From positions 1 through 61,555 of the forward strand of contig JAJRXR010000086.1 of assembly GCA_024276195.1 (NCBI GenBank): DNA of 61,555 nucleotides, given 5' to 3'. Positions 23,551 through 32,379 of the stretch are shown here, in pieces. A program made the translations under genes and the position numbers. The notes under the pieces were generated by a model. That model searched no databases. It was not told the DNA's origin and saw nothing but the letters and a program-made list of their open reading frames with translations. Each line of letters begins with the position of its first letter. Positions within the stretch are counted from its first letter, which is position 1. The stretch is from Planctomycetota bacterium. GTDB lineage: Bacteria; Planctomycetota; Phycisphaerae; Phycisphaerales; UBA1924.

Positions 23551-24306
23551 TCAGAGCGCCCCGTTTTCCAACCTCTCAAGGATTTCAAGCACGCCTTCGG
23601 CTTCCTCTTTCTCCGACACATAATCCGCCAGCTCTTTCAGGCGTTCATCCGCGTTGGCCGGGCAGGCGAACCACGCGACGCGCTCGCGGATGGGCACGTC
23701 GCTCATGGTGTCGCCGATGCCGGCGAGGCGGTCGGGCTTCAGCCCGGTCTGCTCGATGAGGCGGTCGATGCCGGTGCCCTTGGAGATGAACTCGGGCTCG
23801 ATGTTGACGCAGGTCCAGGTCATGGCGGTGCGCAGGGGCCAGCCCCGGCGCGCGATCTCGTCCTTGATCGCGGGCTGGATCTCGTCGCGAAGGGGCTTTG
23901 GCCCGTCGCGATGAAAGACAGTGACAGCCGCCGACTTGCCCGCCTCGAAGAACACGCCCTTGAAGCTCTCGCCCACCCACGCCTGCATCGAGCGGGCCAT
24001 GTCCAGGTGCTCGGGTGTGAGCTGCGGGTCCATGGCCCAGCGGTACGGGTCCATCTCCAGCAGCCACACCCCGCTCTCGCAGACGATCGGCAGGTCGAAC
24101 GCGCCGACCGCCCTGGCCATCGCCTCGGTGAACGGCAGCGGACGCCCCGTACACAGCGTCAACCGCGGGGCATCCCCGTCCTCCCGCGCCCGCCGGTTCC
24201 AGGCCGCGACCTTGCCCAGCGCCGCCAGGTTCATGGCGCCGGGCGCCTCGGGCGAGAGGCACCCGTCGATGTCGCAGAGGATGGCGTCGTAGTTGGAATG
24301 GGGCAC
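23551..24306 (-). CDS. HAD-superfamily hydrolase (phosphatase)
   Basis: 251 residues; no ATG is available near the start, and a GTG directly before PHSNYDAILCDIDG is used. Motif I is DIDGCLSPE (Asp nucleophile plus Asp+2), motif II is LCTGRP, motif III includes the Lys in SKGTGIDRLIE, and motif IV is GIGDTMSDVPI. The cap is of the alpha/beta C2b type, as in phosphoglycolate phosphatase TA0175 and sucrose-phosphate phosphatase. The substrate cannot be told. Divergent from aroC, with 51 nt between them. Confidence 0.88.
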   Translation of the reverse strand: MPHSNYDAILCDIDGCLSPEAPGAMNLAALGKVAAWNRRAREDGDAPRLTLCTGRPLPFTEAMARAVGAFDLPIVCESGVWLLEMDPYRWAMDPQLTPEHLDMARSMQAWVGESFKGVFFEAGKSAAVTVFHRDGPKPLRDEIQPAIKDEIARRGWPLRTAMTWTCVNIEPEFISKGTGIDRLIEQTGLKPDRLAGIGDTMSDVPIRERVAWFACPANADERLKELADYVSEKEEAEGVLEILERLENGAL

Positions 24307-24357
24307 GCGGTGTCTCTCGGTTCGGGGTGAGGGGTCGGTGGTGAGTATCCTTGCACC

Positions 24358-25551
24358 ATGCCAACCCTGGACTATCAGACCGCCGGCGAATCTCACGGGC
24401 CTGTGCTCATCACCACCATCACGGGCCTGCCCGCGGGCCTCGAGCTCGACCTGGACCTGATCAACACCGAGCTGCGCCGCCGCCAGGGCGGGTACGGGCG
24501 CGGCGGGCGCCAGAAAATCGAAACCGACCAGATGGAGTTCCTCTGCGGCGTTCGGCGCGGCAAGACCATCGGCTCGCCCCTCGTCTTCGCGATCAAAAAC
24601 AAAGACTCTCGCCTCGATGATCTTGAGAAGACGCCGCCGGTCTACCGCCCGCGCCCGGGGCACGCGGACCTGAGCGGCTCGATCAAGTGGCTCACCACCG
24701 ACTGCCGCGAAACCCTCGAGCGCGCCAGCGCCCGCGAGACCGCCAGCCGCACCGGCGCCGGCGCCATCGCCCGCTGCCTCCTCCGCCACTTCGGAATCGA
24801 GACCTTTGGCTTCACACGCCAGATCCTCGACGCGCGCACAGATATCGTCGTCCGCGAAGACAACTGGCACGAGGCCAAGAACCTCCGCGACACCTCGGAC
24901 ACCTACTGCCCCGACGAGCAGGTGACACAGCGCCAGCGCGAGATCATCCGCCAGGCCAAGATCGACAAGGACACCGCCGGCGGCAAGGTCGAGACGCATG
25001 TGTTTGGCCTCCCCCCCGGCATCGGCTCGTGCATGGACTGGACCACCAAGCTCGACGCCCGCATCGCCTATGCCGTCATGGGCATCCAGGCGTTCAAGGC
25101 CGTCGAGCTGGGCATGGGCGTGGGCGTCGCGGGCAAGCCCGGCTCCGAGGTCCACGACCCGATCTACTTTGACAGCTCGATGATGAACGACCCCTGCCTG
25201 GGCTTCACCCGTCCGACCAACAACGCCGGCGGCGTCGAGGGCGGCATGACCAATGGGATGCCATTGGTGGTGACCGGGACCATGAAGCCCATCGCCACCC
25301 TGCTCCGGGGCCTGCCCAGCGTCAATCTCAACACCAAGGCCCCCGACGAGAGCCAGTACGAGCGCTCGGACGTGTGCGCCCTGTCCGCCGCCGGCGTCGT
25401 CATGGAGCACGTCGTCGCGTTTGAGGTCGCCCGGTGCTTCTGCGACAAGTTCGCGGGCGACTCGATGATCGAGGCAGAGTCGAACTGGCTGAGCTATCTG
25501 AAGCTGGCCAGGTCGCTGCCGCTGGAGCCGCCGGAGGGGACGATCGCATAA
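24358..25551 (+). CDS. aroC: Chorismate synthase
   Basis: 397 residues. It converts 5-enolpyruvylshikimate 3-phosphate to chorismate with reduced FMN, the last step of the shikimate pathway. Signatures are GESHGPVLITTITGLPAGLE, RRQGGYGRGGRQKIETDQ, GSIKWLTTDCRETLERASAR and RETASRTGAGAIAR. The C-terminal part has GGVEGGMTNGMPLVV, the conserved flavin/substrate loop (NAGGxxGGxxxG), and ERSDVCALSAAGVVMEH. Full length. An accessory secreted gene lies in the opposite direction just behind it. Confidence 0.97.
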   Translation: MPTLDYQTAGESHGPVLITTITGLPAGLELDLDLINTELRRRQGGYGRGGRQKIETDQMEFLCGVRRGKTIGSPLVFAIKNKDSRLDDLEKTPPVYRPRPGHADLSGSIKWLTTDCRETLERASARETASRTGAGAIARCLLRHFGIETFGFTRQILDARTDIVVREDNWHEAKNLRDTSDTYCPDEQVTQRQREIIRQAKIDKDTAGGKVETHVFGLPPGIGSCMDWTTKLDARIAYAVMGIQAFKAVELGMGVGVAGKPGSEVHDPIYFDSSMMNDPCLGFTRPTNNAGGVEGGMTNGMPLVVTGTMKPIATLLRGLPSVNLNTKAPDESQYERSDVCALSAAGVVMEHVVAFEVARCFCDKFAGDSMIEAESNWLSYLKLARSLPLEPPEGTIA

Positions 25552-25614
25552 TAACGTGCCTAGCGTCACGCTCGGCACGCATGGTGTCAGAAATGTTGTG
25601 ATACCCTCGTCGCC

Positions 25615-26289
25615 TTACTCAGGAACCGGCTCTCGGCATGAAAAGCTGCATGTCACTTCAAGGGTCTCTCCATTGCATGTGTAGCTGAATGTTGCCACGC
25701 CATGCTCGCAGGCTTCCTTCGCGGCGTTGAGGCAATCGAGGAGCGACGGTTGGCAGATGCCGCCCCGCATCCCTTCAGAGAGCGAGACCACGGCGCGATC
25801 GAACACGCCAGCGCCGAGCGAATCCGCGTCCTCGACCAGGACATCGACCTCAAGCAACACCATGTTCCGGGTCAGATCCCGTACGCGCACCGTGTCGTAC
25901 CCGTTCGCCCATGGAATGCGATCCACAAGAAGGAGCCGGTCCTCAACCTGATACAGCGAGAGAACGGGGCTCACCAGCAACTCACGCACCTCGGGGTTGA
26001 TCGCAGCTGAAATCTGCACCCGCCCCTGGGGCGCGTCCTCGGATGTCGGGCTTGTCGAGAGATCCGCCTTGATCGTGATCTGCCCGGTGGCGGACTGGGT
26101 GACGCGCATCTCGCCGATCATGTCGGCTCCGATCACGTCAAACCGGGCGTTGAGGTCCGCGACGACCGGAGCCTGTACCTCTTGAGCCGCATCAACATGT
26201 AGTGGCGGTGCGCTCCCGATCGCTGTGGCAACCGGAAGAAGCAGGGTTCCGACCAAGGCGGACAAAGCCGTTCTACGCGGATTTCTCAT
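25615..26289 (-). CDS. Secreted protein of unknown function with Cys-rich tail
   Basis: 224 residues. The ATG preceded by AAGGGGA is preferred over one 15 nt upstream. Signal peptide: basic MRNPRRT, hydrophobic ALSALVGTLLLPVATAIGSA. The mature part is mostly beta-like with no known domain. The tail CLNAAKEACEHGVATFSYTC...CSFSC has six cysteines in a pattern I associate with other planctomycete secreted proteins; this is an impression. Its upstream region contains 13 G, the second such tract in the window. Convergent with aroC. Confidence 0.8.
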   Translation of the reverse strand: MRNPRRTALSALVGTLLLPVATAIGSAPPLHVDAAQEVQAPVVADLNARFDVIGADMIGEMRVTQSATGQITIKADLSTSPTSEDAPQGRVQISAAINPEVRELLVSPVLSLYQVEDRLLLVDRIPWANGYDTVRVRDLTRNMVLLEVDVLVEDADSLGAGVFDRAVVSLSEGMRGGICQPSLLDCLNAAKEACEHGVATFSYTCNGETLEVTCSFSCREPVPE

Positions 26290-26328
26290 GGCGTTCCCCT
26301 TCATCTGTCATGCTCGCAAACCGGGAGT

Positions 26329-26375
26329 ATTTTACGATTCATCGTCAGGCTCCCCCCCCCCCCCGCTGAATGCAA
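26329..26375 (-). promoter_or_regulatory. Upstream region with poly-G tract, possible phase-variable promoter
   Basis: On the minus strand: TTGCAT (26375-26370, 4 of 6 with the -35), TCAGC, 13 G (26364-26352), then AGCCTG. The same AGCCTG follows the 15-G tract near position 300. A better -10, TAAAAT, lies at 26334-26329; if it is used, the G tract covers the -35 position. Either way tract length should affect promoter geometry. The remaining part of the 428-nt gap up to the GIY-YIG gene shows nothing else that I can name. Confidence 0.45.
26352..26364 (-). repeat. Homopolymer tract of 13 G (C on the plus strand)
   Basis: An uninterrupted run of 13, about 60 nt before the start codon of the secreted protein gene. 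Only the 15-G tract near position 290 is longer; other runs reach 8 at most. Confidence 0.95.
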
Positions 26376-26717
26376 TCTGGAATTCTCTAAATTCCCTATC
26401 TTCCCGATCCTGACAAGCTGGAAACTCGTGCTTATTCTGGCGCCTCTCGCCCCGGAATCAGCCCTTGGAGCACGACCAACGCGGGGCGATCCGCCTGATT
26501 GCAGCAACCGGGAGACCACGACCAATACCCCTTGCGGCGTCTGGCGTTGCGCTCGCCCAGGCTCGGCCCACCGTTTGCACCCGTCCCGCTGTGGACAGCT
26601 TGTCGGAAACTCCGGAGCCCCCCCCGCCTCGGCGTACACTCGCCCCGGGTCCAAGGCAGGAATTGCGCGGCCGGAGCCGATGCACGACCCAAAAATATCT
26701 GACAGGAGGCAGGCAGG

Positions 26718-27668
26718 ATGTCAACCCCCCAACGAGGCTTCTCGATCAAGACCTTCCTCGCCGACGGCGAGCCCGACGGTCTGCAAATCATCGAGCATTC
26801 ACAGTGGATCGGGCGCGGGATGATCATCCCGCGCAGCAAGTTCAACGAGCACGCCCACCGGGCCGAGACCGACGGCACAGGGATCTTCATCCTTGTCGGC
26901 CTCTCGACCTCGACCGGGGTCGAGCGCGTCTTCGTCGGCCAGACCGCGCACCTGCGCGAGCGCCTCGACGAGATCCGCACCAAGAGCTTCTGGAACCGGA
27001 TGATCGTGCTGACCGCCGACGGCCAGCGCCTTCACCGCGGGCACGCCGAGTACATCGAGGCCCGCCTGATCCAGATCGCGCGCGACCTCAAGACCTGCGA
27101 GATCGACAACCCCGAGACCGGGCACACGCCGATGCTCTCCGAGCCCGACGCCGCCGACGCCGACTTCTTCTGCGACCAGCTCGTGCTGCTCATGCCGGTC
27201 ATGGGCGTGGACGCGTTCAAGGCGCCCCCAGCGCTCAAGGACCAGGCCGAGCTGCGACTCAGCGGCAAGGGCGTTGTCGCCACGGGCTTCTCCGTCGGCG
27301 GCCAGTTCATCGTCGAAGAGGGCTCGACCGCGACGCGTCAGGACGCCGAGAGCTGCCCCGGGCACATCCTCGACCTGCGCCGCTCGCTGCTCGAGCGCGG
27401 CGTCCTTTCGGAGGACGGCAAGCTCTACCGCTTCACGCAGGACTTCGCCTTTGATTCCGCCGCGCGTGCCGCGACGCTGGTCCTGGCCGAGATGTCCAAG
27501 GGCGGCGCCTGGAAAGATCCCAAGGGCGACCGCGCCCCGGCCGGCGTGATCGACGACATCGAGGAAGAGCACGAGGAGACGGGCGACGCCCGGCGCGGAC
27601 GCGCCCGCCCGCTCAGCCGCTCGACCGAGCTTAAGCCCACCCGCGTCGCGGCCCGGGCTGAGCGATAA
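26718..27668 (+). CDS. GIY-YIG nuclease-like protein with DUF4357 domain
   Basis: 316 residues; ACAGGAGGCAGGCAGG upstream. Residues about 50-135 resemble the GIY-YIG fold as found in DUF4357 proteins: GIFILVGLS (the GIY strand), VFVGQTAHLRERLDEI (the YIGQT..L..R helix), FWNRMIVLT and HAEYIEARLIQIA, with the catalytic Glu in YIEARLI. Residues about 190-260 match DUF4357 (LSGKGVVATGFSVGGQFIVEEGS). The C-terminus is charged and disordered. GIY-YIG enzymes cut DNA; the role of this stand-alone class is unknown. Ends in a strong terminator. Confidence 0.8.
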   Translation: MSTPQRGFSIKTFLADGEPDGLQIIEHSQWIGRGMIIPRSKFNEHAHRAETDGTGIFILVGLSTSTGVERVFVGQTAHLRERLDEIRTKSFWNRMIVLTADGQRLHRGHAEYIEARLIQIARDLKTCEIDNPETGHTPMLSEPDAADADFFCDQLVLLMPVMGVDAFKAPPALKDQAELRLSGKGVVATGFSVGGQFIVEEGSTATRQDAESCPGHILDLRRSLLERGVLSEDGKLYRFTQDFAFDSAARAATLVLAEMSKGGAWKDPKGDRAPAGVIDDIEEEHEETGDARRGRARPLSRSTELKPTRVAARAER

Positions 27669-27725
27669 GCACCGACTTCTTGCGGGTGGCAAGCTCGGCC
27701 GAGGATCGGTCATCAGCTTCGCCCA

Positions 27726-27761
27726 CGCCGGCGGCGTCTTCACGACGCCGCCGGCGTTTTT
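27726..27761 (+). terminator. Rho-independent terminator
   Basis: A perfect 13-bp stem (arm CGCCGGCGGCGTC, loop TTCAC) followed by TTTTTG, about 60 nt past the GIY-YIG gene. Confidence 0.92.
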
Positions 27762-27809
27762 GCGTGCGATTTCTGGTCAACCGCTTAGTCGAGGCCAAAT
27801 CTATTGACT

Positions 27810-28268
27810 ATGACGAATCGAGTTGAACCGGCAGAGGATCAGGACATGGAATGTCCGGAATGCCGGTATGCCCTTAGACGACTTGAGGACCAAACGTGCC
27901 CTGAGTGCGGCTCTTCGATTACGTCTTCAGAACTCGATGAAGCAGAAAGGAGCCGTCGCCATGCGGACTGGTCGATGCGTCTCTTGCCAGCACTCTTTGT
28001 TGGTCCGGTCTCACAACTGTTCTTCGGATCCGTTGCCAGTGCCACTACGCCTTCATCGAATAGCTACCTACTCGTGATTCCTCTCGGTGGAGCACTCTTG
28101 GTGTTTGGGCTCATGGAGTGGGCTAGGGCCCGCCAGAGATCACCGCATCGGCGACGCGTTCAAGCGGCCTGGGTCTTTAACTTATGCTTGGGCGTAGGCG
28201 CGTTTCTCTCCTTTGCAATGTTGATCGGCACAGTCGCCGCCATCGCCGCCATAGCCCTTACCCCCTAG
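27810..28268 (+). CDS. Small membrane protein with N-terminal zinc ribbon
   Basis: About 152 residues. Here the ribbon comes first: MECPECRYALRRL...TCPECGSSI (residues about 13-37). It is followed by three hydrophobic segments (LLPALFVGPVSQLFFGSVA; YLLVIPLGGALLVFGLM; FNLCLGVGAFLSFAMLIGTVAAIAAIAL). Same ribbon family as the proteins near 2 kb and 11-12 kb. Codon use is clearly more A/T-rich than in the neighbours, suggesting recent arrival. A TTG 6 nt upstream is an alternative start. Confidence 0.78.
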   Translation: MTNRVEPAEDQDMECPECRYALRRLEDQTCPECGSSITSSELDEAERSRRHADWSMRLLPALFVGPVSQLFFGSVASATTPSSNSYLLVIPLGGALLVFGLMEWARARQRSPHRRRVQAAWVFNLCLGVGAFLSFAMLIGTVAAIAAIALTP

Positions 28269-28291
28269 TTGTCCAACGTACGGCTGGTGTG

Positions 28292-28903
28292 CTACGGATT
28301 GTGCCCGGATAACCGATCATCAATCCCGGCTCGCACCTCGGGCCAGTCCTCGATCGTGATCGAGTACACCGCCGAGTGGCGGATACGCCCGTCGGGCATG
28401 ACCAGGTGATTCCGCAGCACGCCCTCACGCTTCGCCCCGATATTCTCTATCGCGCGCTGCGATCGAGTGTTCAGCTCATCGGTCTTGAGCATCACCCTGA
28501 TCGCGGGGCCGGAGTCGAAGACATCGGTCTCGAACACATGACCGAGCATCAGACGTTTCATCTCGGCGTTGGCGACCCCGCCGCGATACGCGGGAGAGAT
28601 CCAGGTGTACCCGATCTCCAGCCCGCGGTGCTCGTCGCGGATGTCCGCGTACGAGCTGCTCCCGATCGGCGTGTCGGTCTCTTTGTCGATCAGCACGAGG
28701 GCGAGGTGGTGTTCAAGCGAGAGCAGCGACTCGATGTACCGCTCCATGCCCGGAAGATCCCACGTCGGCGGGCGCCCGGGCATGTACTCAAACGTCGCCT
28801 CATCACCGGCGCCCAGCAGGCCCGGGGCGTGCCTCAGCGCGAGCGGTTCCATGCGAACGAACCGTCCGTCGAGTGAAACGGGTTCACGGGCTTGACCGCT
28901 CAG
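28292..28903 (-). CDS. GNAT acetyltransferase (RimJ/RimL type), probable CTG start
   Basis: 203 residues from the proposed start. Visible GNAT features: HLALVLIDKETDTPIGSSSY (strand 2-4), LEIGYTWISPAYRGG (the acetyl-CoA P-loop in its RimL-like form), VMLKTDELNTRSQRAIENIG (N-x-x-S-x-x-x-x-E-x-x-G), and KREGVLRNH. The first ATG would begin inside the conserved opening strand; the frame extends upstream 17 codons through SLDGRFVRMEPL, the usual start of this family. No ATG, GTG or TTG exists there, but a CTG stands 5-6 nt after GGAGGAG. Likely acetylates an N-terminus or a small amine. Confidence 0.8.
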   Translation of the reverse strand: MSGQAREPVSLDGRFVRMEPLALRHAPGLLGAGDEATFEYMPGRPPTWDLPGMERYIESLLSLEHHLALVLIDKETDTPIGSSSYADIRDEHRGLEIGYTWISPAYRGGVANAEMKRLMLGHVFETDVFDSGPAIRVMLKTDELNTRSQRAIENIGAKREGVLRNHLVMPDGRIRHSAVYSITIEDWPEVRAGIDDRLSGHNP

Positions 28904-28921
28904 CGTTTCTCCTCCATGGCC

Positions 28922-30607
28922 TCAGCCCTCGACGAACAGCTCCATGAAACGCCGGCTGGCTTCGGAGCTGCCGACGAGGATCAACTCCCCCCCGGTCTCG
29001 AGGCGTGTGTCTGCGGGCGGGTTGACGCGCAGCCCGTCTTCCGTGCGCACGCCGACGACCGAGCAGCCCGTCTGCTCGCGCACTGCGGATTCGGCCAGCG
29101 TGCGTCCGCCCAGGCGGGCGGGGGTCGGAAGGCGGAACAGCTCCAGCCCCTCGGCGATGGTGACGATGTTGCTCCGCTGGAGCAGATTGAACAGGTCGGT
29201 CGCCGCCATCGAAGCGTAGGACATCACAAAGTCGGCGCCCGCCCGGTGCATCGAGGCGACGTTCCGCTCGACGCTCGCGCGGCTGATGATCTGGATGTTC
29301 GGGCGCAGCGTCCGGCAGTAGATCGTCAGGTACAGGTTCAGGTCGTCGTCGCGCGACGTGATCAGGACCGTCGGCGCCCGGTCGATGCCGGCGCGCTTGA
29401 GCACCTCGAGGTCCGCCGCGTCGCCGACGATCGTTCGCGCCTCGTCAACGACGAGCGCCGGGTCCAGCTCCACGATCCGCCAATCGACATTGCGCGCGGA
29501 AAGGACTCGGGCGATGGCCTGACCAACGCGCCCGCCCCCGAGGATGACGATCGGCTCGATCGAGACGTTGTAGATAACGAACGCCTCGTCGTAGGCGTCG
29601 AGCTGGACCCGCGTGCCGGCGAGGAGGATGATGGAGTTCTCGTTGATCACGGTCTCGGCGGTGGCGGGGCTGAAGCTGCCCCGCTCCCAGACGCCCAGGG
29701 CGGTCACGCCCAGATCGCGCAGGCCCGCCTCGCGCAGCGTCTTGCCGACCATGGGCGTCCTTGCCGCGTTCGCCTCGGCGATGAGCAGCTCATCGACGCG
29801 CCCGACGACATGCGTGATCGCGTCTCCGCCGACGATGCAGCGCGCCAGCGCCTGGCCCATCTGCTCGCCCGGCTGGAGCACGCGCGTCGCCCCGGCTCCC
29901 TCGAGCACGTCCACCGAGGCCTCGGAATCGGCGGTAGCCGCGATGGGCACGTCCGGCGCCACGGCGCGCACCGTGAACACCACGTGCGTGTTGACAAAAT
30001 CGTTATGCGTTGTTGCGATCAGCGACGCCCTGTCGGCTCCCACACGCTCGTACGTCTCCGGGTCGTCGAAGTCGCCCACGACGACTTTGAGGCCCAGGTC
30101 GTGCAGGCGGGCCGCCTCCTCCGGGTCGGGGACGAGCAGCACATAGCTGTGCCCGCACTGATCGAGCTTCTTGATCAACGCCTCGCTGACCGGGTCGTGA
30201 TGGGTCATGACCACATGCCCCCTCGCGTTCGGGAAGGCGCGGGGCGTGCGCGCGGCGGCCTGGGACTCGATCCACGGCGCATAAAAGAACTGGATGATCG
30301 TGAAAGGCATCAGGATCAGCAGAAAAACGATCCCGGTCAGCAGCACGACGATCGAGAAAATACGCCCGATGTCGGAGTGGAACGTGATGTCGCCGAACCC
30401 GAGCGTGGACATGACCGTCAGCGTCCAGTAGAACCCGGTGACCCAGCTGTACTGCTGGTCTTCGCGCATCATCAGGTAGTGGAAGATCGTGCTGTAGATC
30501 AGCACGAGCGCGAGCAGCACACCCACGAACCGGAACATGGCGCGCATGTTCCGCCGCCCGCCGGGGGTCTTGTACAGCATCCCGAGTTGCGCGGCGTAAT
30601 ACTTCAT
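28922..30607 (-). CDS. Two-helix potassium channel with tandem RCK (TrkA-N/TrkA-C) domains
   Basis: About 561 residues. The N-terminal pore module has helix 1 (FRFVGVLLALVLIYSTIFHYLMM), a selectivity filter (TVMSTLGFGD) and helix 2 (IFSIVVLLTGIVFLLILMPF). A first Rossmann RCK domain follows (HVVMTHHDPVSEALIKKL..GD) and then a TrkA-C-like part. A second RCK domain keeps the nucleotide motif GGGRVGQAIARVL, with another TrkA-C at the end (LRVNPPADTRLETGGELILVG). The first RCK has lost GxGxxG. Tandem RCKs in one chain recall BK/GsuK-type channels. The gene ends 18 nt before the GNAT start. Confidence 0.92.
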   Translation of the reverse strand: MKYYAAQLGMLYKTPGGRRNMRAMFRFVGVLLALVLIYSTIFHYLMMREDQQYSWVTGFYWTLTVMSTLGFGDITFHSDIGRIFSIVVLLTGIVFLLILMPFTIIQFFYAPWIESQAAARTPRAFPNARGHVVMTHHDPVSEALIKKLDQCGHSYVLLVPDPEEAARLHDLGLKVVVGDFDDPETYERVGADRASLIATTHNDFVNTHVVFTVRAVAPDVPIAATADSEASVDVLEGAGATRVLQPGEQMGQALARCIVGGDAITHVVGRVDELLIAEANAARTPMVGKTLREAGLRDLGVTALGVWERGSFSPATAETVINENSIILLAGTRVQLDAYDEAFVIYNVSIEPIVILGGGRVGQAIARVLSARNVDWRIVELDPALVVDEARTIVGDAADLEVLKRAGIDRAPTVLITSRDDDLNLYLTIYCRTLRPNIQIISRASVERNVASMHRAGADFVMSYASMAATDLFNLLQRSNIVTIAEGLELFRLPTPARLGGRTLAESAVREQTGCSVVGVRTEDGLRVNPPADTRLETGGELILVGSSEASRRFMELFVEG

Positions 30608-30669
30608 CTGCGGACCCCTCAGACGCGACACAGAGGCTCACAGGGTACAGAACACCGACGCAGGCGGGG

Positions 30670-32378
<1,709 letters not shown>

Positions 32379-32379
<1 letters not shown>

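Noticed and set aside
26428-26823. ORF starting upstream of the GIY-YIG gene
   Set aside because: It runs into the GIY-YIG gene in another frame, has no ribosome site, and its residues look non-coding.
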